From: Bacillota bacterium
GTDB lineage: Bacteria > Bacillota > Clostridia > Acetivibrionales > DSM-1351
DNA length: 13,053 nucleotides
NCBI GenBank assembly: GCA_023433945.1
Contig: JAEYTP010000078.1
Coordinates: 1 to 13,053 of the forward strand
Direction of reading: 5' to 3'
Below are positions 1-8,084 of the stretch, piece after piece. The notes beneath the pieces were generated by a model. That model was not told the DNA's origin. It saw only the letters and a list, made by a program, of their open reading frames with translations, and searched no databases. The stretch's first letter is position 1. Each line of letters begins with the position of its first letter. The position numbers and the translations under genes were made by a program.

Positions 1-886
1 CCAGTACATTGAAGCTAAACATTGTCAATGAAATGAAGAATGCAGGTATAAAGAGTTGATATGCATTTCCTACAAGAAGACTCTGTATTGAGTCACTTAC
101 CATGGTACCCCAGCTTGCTGCTGGTGGCGGAACACCAAGTCCTAAGAAACTCAGTGTAGCCTCTGCGAATATGGCACTTGGTACCGATAATGTGATATTT
201 ACAAGTATGGAGCCCATAGTATTAGGAATTAGATGCTTTCTCAATATCCAACCTGTTTTTGCACCCATCAGCGTTGAGGCCTGTACAAATTCCATTTCCT
301 TGAGCTGTAATACCTGTCCTCTCACCAACCTTGCCATTGAAAGCCAGCCTGTTATACCCATTGCAAGGATAATGGTCCATAAGCCTTGTGGTAGAATAAC
401 CATCAATAATATTACTGTCAAAAGGTAAGGTATACTATAAATGATTTCCGCTATACGCATCATGATTGTATCAGTCTTACCACCTTTAAAACCAGCTATA
501 CCGCCGTATATTACACCTATCAAGAAATCTATCATTGCTGCCATTATTCCAATAAAGAGAGAATATCTAGCACCATACCAGGTTCTTGTAAATAAATCAC
601 GTCCTACTGAATCGGTACCGAACCAATGGTCTGCACTTGGTCTTAAGTTCTGTGCATCAAGGTTTTGTGTATAGTATGTGTAGCCAGTAAGGTAAGGTCC
701 TACTATAGCCATAAGGATTAATAGAAGCAGTATTATCAAACCAAACATGGCCAGTTTATTTTTTTTAAGCCTTCTCCAAACATCTGACCAATATGATATA
801 CTTGGCCTTTTGATGCTCTCTGCTGCTTCTCTGTTATCTAAAGCAGGGCGGAATAATTCCTTATTAATATCACTCTGGTTTTGCAC
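1..886 (-). CDS. oppC: Oligopeptide ABC transporter permease OppC (3' end cut by window edge)
   Basis: Second inner-membrane permease of a peptide/nickel-type ABC importer; it pairs with OppB to form the channel fed by OppA. 295 codons are visible and the reading frame is open to base 1. The family normally ends about 20-30 residues after the last visible stretch (FNVL, then G), so little is missing. The N-terminal part has a basic cytoplasmic segment and a first membrane helix near residues 47-67. Then comes the family signature WFGTDSVGRDLFTR, and later the EAA loop that docks the ATPase (EFVQASTLMGAKTGW, then HLIPN). Start: GTG at 886, preceded by GGAGG (895-899) with 8 nt spacing. The start lies inside the end of oppB (17 bp overlap), which suggests translational coupling. 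oppD and oppF are expected further left, outside the window. Substrate range (oligo- or dipeptide) cannot be read from the sequence. Confidence 0.93.
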   Translation of the reverse strand, partial: MQNQSDINKELFRPALDNREAAESIKRPSISYWSDVWRRLKKNKLAMFGLIILLLLILMAIVGPYLTGYTYYTQNLDAQNLRPSADHWFGTDSVGRDLFTRTWYGARYSLFIGIMAAMIDFLIGVIYGGIAGFKGGKTDTIMMRIAEIIYSIPYLLTVILLMVILPQGLWTIILAMGITGWLSMARLVRGQVLQLKEMEFVQASTLMGAKTGWILRKHLIPNTMGSILVNITLSVPSAIFAEATLSFLGLGVPPPAASWGTMVSDSIQSLLVGNAYQLFIPAFFISLTMFSFNVL

Positions 887-1811
887 TTTTTACACCTCCA
901 AGCTTAATTCTTGGGTCGATAAACGTATACAGCAAATCAACAATAAGAACTATAAATATTAACATTACACTATAAAAAACGGTTGTACCTAGTATTGCCG
1001 GGTAGTCTCTATTGAGTATACTTTTTACAAACAAATCTCCTATACCGGGTATGGCAAATATCCTTTCAACAACAAAGCTTCCCGTTACTAAGTTAGTTGC
1101 AATAATGCCTAAAACAGATACTACAGGCAGAACTGCATTTCTTATGGCATGTTTTATGATAATAACATTTTGCTTAAGCCCCTTGGCTTTTGCTGTTTTA
1201 ATGTAGTCGGAGCCTAGAACTTCCAACATACTTGAACGCATAAGTCTGGCTATAAAGGCAGTTGGCATTGCTGCTAATGCAACGGTGGGAAGTATTGTGT
1301 GCCTCCATGTACCCCAACGGGCAGCAGGTAGCCACATGAGCTTAACCGAAAACAGGTCCATTAGAAAATATGCCATTATAAAGCTTGGGACTGAGATACC
1401 TATTATAGCTAATATCATAGAAAGATAGTCTGGCCATTTATTATGGTAAAGAGCAGCCAACACGCCTAATATAAAGCCGAGTATAACAGCTACAACAAAT
1501 GCCTGCGTACCTAGAGCAAGCGTAACAGGGAAACCCATTGAAATCTGATCATTAACACTTAAATTTGCACTTTTTAGTGATGGGCCCAAGTCAAATTGAA
1601 GTAAATTTTTAAGATATATACCATATTGTACAATTAGCGGTTTATCAAGATTATAGTACCGTTGCAAATTTTCATATACCCCTGGAGGCATATTGCCCTC
1701 CTTTGCAAGAGGATCTCCAGGTATTGAGTGGCTGATAATAAATGTGATAGTAACCGTCACAAAAATTGTGAGAAGAGCCATAAGTACTCTTTTAAATATA
1801 TATTTACCCAC
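870..1811 (-). CDS. oppB: Oligopeptide ABC transporter permease OppB
   Basis: First permease subunit of the peptide importer, 313 aa, the usual length for OppB/DppB. The N-terminus has the typical FKRVLMALLTIFVTVTITF helix followed by HSIPGDP, a signature of the family. Further membrane helices lie at about 98-121, 132-152, 171-191, 228-248 and 277-297. The EAA motif that contacts the ATPase is at about 196-226 (DYIKTAKAKGL, then IIKHAIRNA). The C-terminus carries the common YTFIDPRIK ending. Start: GTG at 1811 with GAAGG (1823-1827) 11 nt upstream, a rather long spacing. An ATG 8 nt earlier opens only a five-codon frame, so GTG is preferred. The gene follows oppA across a 310 bp gap containing a terminator and overlaps oppC by 17 bp. 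Confidence 0.95.
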   Translation of the reverse strand: MGKYIFKRVLMALLTIFVTVTITFIISHSIPGDPLAKEGNMPPGVYENLQRYYNLDKPLIVQYGIYLKNLLQFDLGPSLKSANLSVNDQISMGFPVTLALGTQAFVVAVILGFILGVLAALYHNKWPDYLSMILAIIGISVPSFIMAYFLMDLFSVKLMWLPAARWGTWRHTILPTVALAAMPTAFIARLMRSSMLEVLGSDYIKTAKAKGLKQNVIIIKHAIRNAVLPVVSVLGIIATNLVTGSFVVERIFAIPGIGDLFVKSILNRDYPAILGTTVFYSVMLIFIVLIVDLLYTFIDPRIKLGGVKSAKPE

Positions 1812-2121
1812 GTATATTCATACCTTCTTCCATTGAAGTTTAATAAGTACTAATTTGATATTAGTATGTCATAGATGAAACCAATTTATTATTTCAAAGT
1901 AAATTTCTATACAATATAAAAAGTTTGCTTCATAAATGATACAAAGTTATTTTATATAGATATAAAGATTATTTTTTAAATAATATAAGTTAACTTTAAA
2001 TGATATATAAGTTAATTTTTAAAAAGTAAAAACGTCTATTATGGTTAATAAAAAAATAAGGGAAGTCATTTATAGCAATGACTTCCCACACTTAATTAAT
2101 TCGGTAAACATTTAATAAATA
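1812..2121. other. oppA-oppB intergenic region, AT-rich
   Basis: About 310 bp with no credible gene. On the minus strand it holds, in order, the oppA terminator (separate entry), then very AT-rich DNA. In that DNA the 10-mer TATAAGTTAA occurs twice on the plus strand, at 1984-1993 and 2006-2015. The copies are 22 bp apart, about two helical turns. No convincing -35/-10 pair for oppB was found, so oppBC may depend on readthrough from oppA or on a weak promoter that I cannot identify. Confidence 0.5.
2043..2087 (-). terminator. Intrinsic terminator/attenuator after oppA
   Basis: A perfect 11 bp stem: GGGAAGTCATT at 2060-2070 pairs with AATGACTTCCC at 2077-2087 across a 6 nt loop. Read on the minus strand it is followed at once by TTATTTTTTT, a good U-tract. 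On the plus strand no T-run follows, so it acts in the oppA direction. It begins 35 bp after the oppA stop codon. A leaky terminator here would let the binding protein be made in excess over the OppBC permeases. Confidence 0.85.
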
Positions 2122-3750
2122 CTACTTTATCTCAGCATATTTAAACTGTGGGTATCTGTTTACTATGTCAAATACACCCTCAACATTTGATTTGAGCACA
2201 TAAGGTCTAGTATAGAAGTATATTGGAATTATAGGCATTTCATCCATAAGAATCTTTTCCGCCTTTCTCATAGCCTCCATTCTAACCTTCTGATCATTTG
2301 AAGACTGAGCTTGGTGTATAAGCTTATCGTATTCTGCATTAGCAAAGCCACTGTCATTTTGAGTGCTTGTAGACAAGAACATATCCAAGAATGTCATTGG
2401 GTCAACGTAGTCGCCAGTCCATCCTGAACGAGATACGTCATAGTCTAGTTTGTCTTCTCTATCTAGCTTAACCTGGAATTCAACATTTTCAAGTTTTACA
2501 TTAACTCCTAAATTAGTCTTCCACATGTCTTGAATAGCTTCTGCTATCTTTTTATGGCTTTCCATTGTGTTATAAAGGATTGTAAATGAGAATGTGTTAA
2601 GTGACATTCCTTCTTCCTTTAAACCTTCTTCTAGCAGTTTCTTTGCTTCTACAAAATCTTCCTTGAAGTAATTGTTTGTCTGAAATTCGTTTCCGTTTTC
2701 GTCAGGTATGCCCATAGTAACAAAACCATATGCAGGAGTCTGACCACCCTTAACTACCTTTTCAACTAGTGCAGTTCTATCCATTGCCATTGCAAGAGCC
2801 TTACGAACCTTTACATTATTGAATGGCTTTCTTGTGGTATTAAATCTATAGAAGTAAGTTGTAAAATCTGGTGCTATATTAAGCTCATCATTTCCTTCAG
2901 CTCTTAATTTTGCTGTTATTTCTTGGGGAACAGGCATTGTGAGGTGAAGTTCTCCTGACTGGTACATCTGCCAAGCAGTGTTTTCATCTGATATCATAGC
3001 AAAATCTACACCTTCAAGTTTTATCTTATCTTTATCGTAATAAGTTTCGTTCTTTGTTAACTTAATATTTTGTTTATGATTCCATTCTGTCATTGTGAAA
3101 GGACCATTTGATACATAGGTTTCAGCTTCCTTATCCCAATTAGCATTAGCTTCTTGAACCTTTTTGTTTACAGGGAGGTAAGTAAAGAAGCTAGTTAATT
3201 CCAAGAAGTAAGGTGTGGGTCTTTCAAGTGTTACCTCAAGAGTCTTGTCATCGAGAGATTTTATACCGACAGCGTTTTCTAATTCCTTTAGTTTTGCTGC
3301 ATCTGTCTCTTTAGAAGTATTAAATGCCTCAGCGCCCTTTATATAGTAAAGTTGATATGAATAATTAGATGGAGTATTTGGATTGAGTGTATACTTCCAC
3401 GAGAATTCAAAATCCTGAGCAGTAACAGGGTCACCATTTGTCCATACGGCATCATCTCTTAATTTAAAAGTATAAACAAGACCATCTTCACTTACTGTTG
3501 CCTCTTCCTTGGCAATACCTGGAACAATCTTAGCACCAGGATCTTTTTTATAGAGACCTTCCATTATATTCTCTAGTATCCAGGATTCATGTGAACCCTG
3601 AACTATTGCAGGGTGTAGTGAACCGGGTTCCTCAGAGTTGTTAAGTCTAAGTACCTTAGCATTTGAATTTGCTCCGCCGCATCCTGCCAAAATACCGGCG
3701 GAAACTGCAAGAGCCAATGATAAGGCTATTATTCTTTTTGCAAATTTCAT
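2122..3750 (-). CDS. oppA: Oligopeptide-binding lipoprotein OppA (SBP_bac_5 family)
   Basis: Extracellular solute-binding lipoprotein that captures peptides and delivers them to OppBC; 542 aa, a normal length. The signal peptide is a lipoprotein type: basic MKFAKR, a hydrophobic stretch, and the lipobox LAGC with the lipidated Cys at residue 24. A short Gly/Asn/Ser linker follows. The family 5 signature is clear near residues 60-135: GLYKKDPGAKIVPGIA, then TFKLRDDAVWTNGDPVTAQDF and FSWKYTLNP. Start: ATG at 3750 with the purine-rich box AGAAGGGGG ending 8 nt upstream. It is the first gene of the minus-strand cluster, has a long palindrome-bearing leader, and is followed by an intrinsic terminator. 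OppA is the likeliest identity; a dipeptide or sugar-peptide specificity cannot be excluded. Confidence 0.93.
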   Translation of the reverse strand: MKFAKRIIALSLALAVSAGILAGCGGANSNAKVLRLNNSEEPGSLHPAIVQGSHESWILENIMEGLYKKDPGAKIVPGIAKEEATVSEDGLVYTFKLRDDAVWTNGDPVTAQDFEFSWKYTLNPNTPSNYSYQLYYIKGAEAFNTSKETDAAKLKELENAVGIKSLDDKTLEVTLERPTPYFLELTSFFTYLPVNKKVQEANANWDKEAETYVSNGPFTMTEWNHKQNIKLTKNETYYDKDKIKLEGVDFAMISDENTAWQMYQSGELHLTMPVPQEITAKLRAEGNDELNIAPDFTTYFYRFNTTRKPFNNVKVRKALAMAMDRTALVEKVVKGGQTPAYGFVTMGIPDENGNEFQTNNYFKEDFVEAKKLLEEGLKEEGMSLNTFSFTILYNTMESHKKIAEAIQDMWKTNLGVNVKLENVEFQVKLDREDKLDYDVSRSGWTGDYVDPMTFLDMFLSTSTQNDSGFANAEYDKLIHQAQSSNDQKVRMEAMRKAEKILMDEMPIIPIYFYTRPYVLKSNVEGVFDIVNRYPQFKYAEIK

Positions 3751-3776
3751 TAATAAATCCCCCTTCTAAAATTGTG

Positions 3777-3808
3777 TTTTTTTGCAATATTAAATTTGTG
3801 CAAAAAAA
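3777..3808. repeat. Inverted repeat in the oppA 5' leader
   Basis: Perfect 10 bp arms TTTTTTTGCA (3777-3786) and TGCAAAAAAA (3799-3808), separated by 12 bp, so the centres are about 22 bp apart. It sits 27-58 bp upstream of the oppA start codon, just before its ribosome binding site. The symmetry and spacing suit a dimeric DNA-binding protein, but an mRNA hairpin or chance from A/T runs is also possible. Confidence 0.45.
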
Positions 3809-3890
3809 TAAATTTCAAAACCAACACTTTCTTCCATATAAGTAAGATTATTGTGTTTTTCGTTTTTATCGAAATTGCATGGCGGATTTT

Positions 3891-3925
3891 AATATACCAT
3901 AAAAGTTTTATGTATACCATTGGTA
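3891..3925 (-). promoter_or_regulatory. Candidate oppA promoter/operator with short palindromes
   Basis: On the minus strand the element ATGGTATA occurs twice, 20 bp apart (complement of 3893-3900 and 3913-3920). The downstream copy reads TGGTATATT, an extended -10 box with -10 at 3891-3896; no good -35 is present. Between and over the copies lie two near-perfect palindromes on the plus strand: CATAAAA-G-TTTTATG (3898-3912) and TACCA-T-TGGTA (3915-3925). A wider inverted pair, AAATTGCAT (3872-3880) and ATGCAATTT (3937-3945), frames the block. This looks like a control region, but the regulator cannot be named. Confidence 0.35.
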
Positions 3926-3981
3926 ATTTGATACAAATGCAATTTACTACCTTTCTTCCTGCAATTTCCCTTATGGAGGTA

Positions 3982-4011
3982 TTGAAGGAAAGCTAAATAA
4001 ATGAATATAAA
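3982..4011 (+). promoter_or_regulatory. Candidate promoter for the small membrane protein / cph genes
   Basis: TTGAAG (3982-3987) and TATAAA (4006-4011) are separated by 18 bp, an acceptable sigma-A type arrangement 70 bp before the ATG at 4081. It is the best plus-strand match that I see in the 330 bp divergent region 3751-4080. That region otherwise holds only the oppA control elements and no credible gene. Confidence 0.35.
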
Positions 4012-4080
4012 CTTGTATTCCGGTAAATAATAGCCAGTGAAATTGAGCAAAATAAGCTAAAAATATTGGTTTGGAGAGGG

Positions 4081-4359
4081 ATGAATAAATTGAGTGGACA
4101 AGGAATACTAAAAGATAAAGTGCTACTTAAGCACCGTACATTTGTAGGGCTTGGATGGATTTCGGCGGTTATGGCACTAGTTATATACCCTTTGGTATTC
4201 GGAATGCTAGGAGTTGTATCGGGCATTTTGTCTTGTAAGGATACCGACAGTAGAGTTGGGATTTATATTATAGTAGTTTCAATTATCTTAATGTGTTTAG
4301 GACTTTTTTTCAGTGCTCAATTAATGGGTATGGCAAAGGAGCTATTCCTGCGTATTTAG
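4081..4359 (+). CDS. Small two-helix membrane protein, unknown function
   Basis: 92 aa from the ATG at 4081, which is preceded by the purine box GGAGAGGG (4073-4080). An in-frame TTG at 4066 has no ribosome binding site and is not preferred. The first 20 residues are basic (KDKVLLKHR). Two membrane segments follow, at about 22-50 and 60-82, joined by a short charged loop (CKDTDSRVG); the C-terminus is a short amphipathic tail. The layout resembles small DUF4190-like membrane proteins, but I do not recognise a specific family. It ends 61 bp before cphB on the same strand with no terminator between them, so co-transcription with cphB-cphA is likely. A role linked to cyanophycin is only a guess from this position. 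Confidence 0.65.
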   Translation: MNKLSGQGILKDKVLLKHRTFVGLGWISAVMALVIYPLVFGMLGVVSGILSCKDTDSRVGIYIIVVSIILMCLGLFFSAQLMGMAKELFLRI

Positions 4360-4420
4360 TTTGAGTGACCTTGCATAAGTAAGATAGGGAAAATTCTTTA
4401 GGGATATTTTGGGAGGAAGT

Positions 4421-5227
4421 ATGGATGAAGTAATAAAGAATAGGCTAGTTATAATTGGCGGTGCGGAGGATAAATGGGGCGAGAGCCATGTACTTAAGCA
4501 TGCTATAGACCTGTGCGGGGATGAGTCTGCTAGAATTGTGGTGCTGACAACAGCAACTCAAAAGCCTCAAGAAGTAGGCGAAGAGTACCGCAATGTATTT
4601 GCTAGATTAGGCGTTGGTTACATTGATATATTAAACATTAATAACAGAATAGAAGCAAATAATGAAACTGTTGTACAAAGGATATCCAATGCGACAGGCA
4701 TTTTTTTTACTGGAGGAGACCAGCTTAGAATTACCAGCATTTTGGGTGGCACTAAGACCTATGATGCTTTGAAAAATCTATATAATAGAGGAGCCCCAAT
4801 AATAGGTACAAGTGCCGGAGCCTCCGCCATGAGCAGCACAATGATCGTTGAGGGCTCCGGCAATGCTGCCGCCCGCAAATGCACACTTGGCATGTCACCT
4901 GGCTTGGGCTTTTTGAGTAGTGTCATTATTGATCAACACTTTGAACAAAGAGGCAGATTGGGCAGGCTTCTCATTGGTGTAGCTCAGAATCCTGCTGTTA
5001 TAGGCGTTGGTATAGATGAGGACACGGCTATTATTGTTAATGGAAATAAGTCCTTTGATGTAGTTGGAACTAATTGTGTTACTGTAGTGGATGGAAGAAA
5101 TATTGATTTATCAAATGTATCTGAGCTTGCACCAGAAGAAATTATTGCACTCTCTGATATTAAGTTGCATGTATTACCAAACGGATATGGATTTGACTTA
5201 AAAAAAATGCAGGTTATGAAATCATAA
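4421..5227 (+). CDS. cphB: Cyanophycinase CphB (peptidase family S51)
   Basis: Serine exopeptidase that cuts cyanophycin (multi-L-arginyl-poly-L-aspartate) into beta-Asp-Arg dipeptides. 268 aa from the ATG at 4421, close to the usual length of about 270. The start is set by GGAGG at 4412-4416; an in-frame TTG at 4409 lies in the same box and is not used. The N-terminus has the glycine turn VIIGGAEDK-like motif (IIGGAEDK at about 11-18) and FFTGGDQLR at about 95-103. The nucleophile elbow GTSAGAS puts the catalytic Ser at 131. DQHF gives His173 and GIDED gives Glu200. This spacing matches the Ser132/His174/Glu201 triad known for the cyanobacterial enzyme. There is no signal peptide, so it is the intracellular type. 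cphA starts 34 bp downstream, an operon that pairs breakdown with synthesis. The dipeptide would still need an isoaspartyl dipeptidase encoded elsewhere. Confidence 0.94.
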   Translation: MDEVIKNRLVIIGGAEDKWGESHVLKHAIDLCGDESARIVVLTTATQKPQEVGEEYRNVFARLGVGYIDILNINNRIEANNETVVQRISNATGIFFTGGDQLRITSILGGTKTYDALKNLYNRGAPIIGTSAGASAMSSTMIVEGSGNAAARKCTLGMSPGLGFLSSVIIDQHFEQRGRLGRLLIGVAQNPAVIGVGIDEDTAIIVNGNKSFDVVGTNCVTVVDGRNIDLSNVSELAPEEIIALSDIKLHVLPNGYGFDLKKMQVMKS

Positions 5228-5261
5228 CTCATAGCCTGGCTTCTTAGGAGGAAGACAAAAA

Positions 5262-7970
5262 GTGCATATAAAAAGCATTCATTGCTTCAAGGGAAGAAAT
5301 ATTTATTCACATAGAAAAACTATAAAAATGATTTTAGATATTGCACCCTTTGAAAACGGCCCTACCAGAGATATTCAGCATTTTAACAAAAGATTACTGG
5401 AGAGCTTCCCCAATTTAGCAGAGCATACCTGTGGAGTTGGATATCGTGGTGGATTTGGAGAGAGGCTCATAGAAGGTACCTATATTGGTCACGTAACGGA
5501 GCATCTTATTATTGAAGTGCAGAATATACTTGGATACCTTGTGAAATACGGAAGAACAAGGCAGATAGGTAATTCCTCAAATTATTGTGTTGTATGTGAA
5601 TATGAAAATGAAACAGTGGCTATAGAATGTGCAAAAAGGTGCGTTGAATTTATTGTTTTAATTTCTAGCCAAAACTGCTCAGCTGTGACTGGTAAAGAAA
5701 TAAATGAATTTAGAGATAATATGCTTCTAAATCTTAGAGAACTAGCGGCTAGAACAGATCTAGGACCTAGCACAAGGGCTTTATTCGATGAGGCAATTAG
5801 ACGTGGAATTCCTGTTAGTAGGGTGCAGGACTCAAGTGTACTTAAATTAGGGTATGGAAAGTACACGAAATGTGTACAAGCTTCACTCACGGACAAAACC
5901 AGTTGTATCGCCGTAGATATAGTGTCTGATAAGGAAATGACAAAAAGAATATTACTGGATAATGGCATACCTGCTCCATATGGTAAGGTGGTGCTTGACT
6001 TTGAAGAAGCAAAAAAGGCAGCCGAGGATATAAAATATCCCGTTGTGGTCAAGCCAGCTGACTCAAATCAGGGAAAAGGTGTAACCATAAATGTCAATGA
6101 TAGCACTGAGCTTGAAAAGGCGTACTATGAGGCTCTAAGTTATTCAAGAAAAGTAATAGTTGAGGACTATATTCAAGGCTGCGATTACAGAGTATTAGTA
6201 GTTGGAGGAAGGGTGAGTGCTGTTGCAAAAAGAATTCCTCCGTGCGTTACAGGTGATGGAATACACAATATTATGGAGCTTGTTAATATAGAAAATGAAA
6301 ATCCACTTAGAGGAAATGATCATGAAAAACCGCTTACAAAGTTACGTTTGGATGAAATTGCTAGGAGATGTTTGGCTTCACAGGGGCTAAGTGATAAATA
6401 CCTCCCTTTTTTGGGGGAAAAGGTGTTTATACGTCATAATGCAAACCTAAGTACCGGTGGAACAGCTATCGATTGTACAGAGCTCATCCATCCACAAAAC
6501 GCAGCCTATGCAATAGCAGCAGCAAATGCACTTTGTCTCGATGTAGCAGGCATTGATTTCGTATGTCCTGATATATCTATCCCTATTAGCAAGGGTGGTT
6601 CAATAATAGAAGTAAATGCCGCCCCTGGACTTAGAATGCACATGTATCCTTCTGAAGGTCAGCCCATCAATGTTGCTGCCGATATAATGAATATGCTCTA
6701 TCCGGAGAATGAGAAGTACACCATACCTATTGTTGCCATTACAGGTACAAATGGAAAAACTACTACAACCCGATTAATCAGACACACACTTTCTAAGTGT
6801 GGAATATGTGTGGGGATGACTACTACTAGTGGAATATATATAGGAAATGAATGTATTCAAAAGGGTGATATGACAGGTCCGGTTAGTGCATCTAGAGTGC
6901 TTTACGATAAGCGAGTAGAAGCAGCTGTACTAGAAACAGCTAGAGGGGGCATTGTTAGAAAGGGATTAGGATATGACCTTGCAGATGTTGCTGTTCTGAC
7001 CAATATCAGTGATGACCATTTGGGTCTAGACGGTGTAAATACTATGGAAGATCTTGCAAATATTAAGGCTTTAGTAGTGGAAGCAGTTAAGCCGTCAGGC
7101 TTTGCTGTTCTAAATGCTGATGACGCAATGACGCCATATATGCTGCAAAGAGTGCGCAGCAGGGTTATACTGTTTGCCAAAAGTGGTTCAAATGCCCTAA
7201 TTAAAAGGCACTTGAAACAAAATGACAATACAGCAGTATACGTCAAAGATAATTATATATGGATTTCTACGGGTACAAAGAGGTCACCCCTCATGGCGTT
7301 GGAGGATATACCTATTACAATGGATGGCTTAATAGAATGCAATATTGAGAATTCACTTGCAGCTATAGCTGCTCTTATTGGGTTATCAATAAGCTGTGAA
7401 AATATCCGAAGGGGATTGTACACATTTAAACCAGATGCAATTACTAATCCCGGACGTTTTAATATATTTGACGTTGGCAGCTTTAAAATAATGGTTGATT
7501 ATAGCCATAATATAGCCGGATATAGTGCAGTTATAAAATATATTCAGAAGCTTAAGCCAAAGCGTTTGGTTGGAGTAGTAGGCATGCCTGGAGATAGATT
7601 GGATAGTAATATAAAAGAGGTGGCTCTTTTGTGTGCTAAGTCTTTCGATAGGATATATATCAAGGAGGATGTTGACCTGAGGGGAAGAAAACCAGGCGAG
7701 GTAGCAGGTATCATGCAGCAGGAGATGCTGAGTAGTGGAATGAACCCTGAGGATGTTGAAGTTGTATTGAGTGAAATTGTGGCTTTGGAAAAAGCTATGT
7801 TGGATGCTTTGCCAAATGATCTTATAGTTTTATTGTATGAAGATTTTGATTCTGCAATTTCTTTAATTACAAAATTCAAAAACCAACAAGAAGCAGTAGA
7901 TTTGTTAACCCAGAATATACTTAACTCAGATGTATCTAAAAAGCAAAACATTGTAAAGGGAATATTGTAG
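5262..7970 (+). CDS. cphA: Cyanophycin synthetase CphA (CphA1 type)
   Basis: ATP-dependent enzyme that builds cyanophycin by adding Asp to the backbone and Arg to each side chain. 902 aa, slightly longer than the typical 870-900. Start: GTG at 5262 with AGGAGG (5246-5251) 10 nt upstream. Domains in order: an N-terminal domain with EHLIIE at residues 80-85, the EHxxxE site linked in CphA1 to making its own primers. Next is an ATP-grasp domain at about 210-480, with VVKPADSNQGKG from about 262 and EVNAAPG at 450-456. Last is a Mur-ligase-like domain with the P-loop GTNGKTTTT from residue 495, the NISDDHLG motif, and DYSHN in the C-terminal lobe. Both ATP sites look intact, which favours CphA1 over the dipeptide-using CphA2. 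It follows cphB directly. Clostridial cyanophycin has been linked to spores in C. perfringens; no sporulation promoter could be recognised here. Confidence 0.94.
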   Translation: MHIKSIHCFKGRNIYSHRKTIKMILDIAPFENGPTRDIQHFNKRLLESFPNLAEHTCGVGYRGGFGERLIEGTYIGHVTEHLIIEVQNILGYLVKYGRTRQIGNSSNYCVVCEYENETVAIECAKRCVEFIVLISSQNCSAVTGKEINEFRDNMLLNLRELAARTDLGPSTRALFDEAIRRGIPVSRVQDSSVLKLGYGKYTKCVQASLTDKTSCIAVDIVSDKEMTKRILLDNGIPAPYGKVVLDFEEAKKAAEDIKYPVVVKPADSNQGKGVTINVNDSTELEKAYYEALSYSRKVIVEDYIQGCDYRVLVVGGRVSAVAKRIPPCVTGDGIHNIMELVNIENENPLRGNDHEKPLTKLRLDEIARRCLASQGLSDKYLPFLGEKVFIRHNANLSTGGTAIDCTELIHPQNAAYAIAAANALCLDVAGIDFVCPDISIPISKGGSIIEVNAAPGLRMHMYPSEGQPINVAADIMNMLYPENEKYTIPIVAITGTNGKTTTTRLIRHTLSKCGICVGMTTTSGIYIGNECIQKGDMTGPVSASRVLYDKRVEAAVLETARGGIVRKGLGYDLADVAVLTNISDDHLGLDGVNTMEDLANIKALVVEAVKPSGFAVLNADDAMTPYMLQRVRSRVILFAKSGSNALIKRHLKQNDNTAVYVKDNYIWISTGTKRSPLMALEDIPITMDGLIECNIENSLAAIAALIGLSISCENIRRGLYTFKPDAITNPGRFNIFDVGSFKIMVDYSHNIAGYSAVIKYIQKLKPKRLVGVVGMPGDRLDSNIKEVALLCAKSFDRIYIKEDVDLRGRKPGEVAGIMQQEMLSSGMNPEDVEVVLSEIVALEKAMLDALPNDLIVLLYEDFDSAISLITKFKNQQEAVDLLTQNILNSDVSKKQNIVKGIL

Positions 7971-8047
7971 AAAAGACAATAGATATAATCACAGGAATAT
8001 TATAGTAAAAAATAAATATACCACTATAGCATAGAGGAATTTTGTTA

Positions 8048-8053
8048 TATAAT
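8048..8053 (+). promoter_or_regulatory. Candidate -10 box before the 8085 gene
   Basis: A perfect TATAAT lies 31 bp upstream of the ATG at 8085, but no good -35 sits 16-18 bp before it (TATAGC at 17 bp). It is offered because no terminator is visible between cphA and this gene, while the 114 bp gap suggests the gene may have its own start of transcription. Confidence 0.3.
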
Positions 8054-8084
8054 AGTACTAAAAGTGATGTTGTGGGGGATTAAA

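Noticed and set aside
1803..1821. Five-codon ATG frame overlapping the oppB GTG start
   Set aside because: It sits 1 nt from the ribosome binding box, too close for initiation; probably chance.
3772..3996. 74-codon plus-strand open frame upstream of the small membrane protein
   Set aside because: No ribosome binding site, AT-run composition, and it lies over the oppA leader and palindromes.
5582..6052. 156-codon minus-strand frame inside cphA
   Set aside because: Shadow of the strongly supported cphA; the same applies to other antisense frames at 6902-7246, 7544-7951, 9388-9609 and 12411-12608.
7971..8047. Terminator search after cphA
   Set aside because: Only a 6 bp TATAGT/ACTATA pairing is present, too weak to call.
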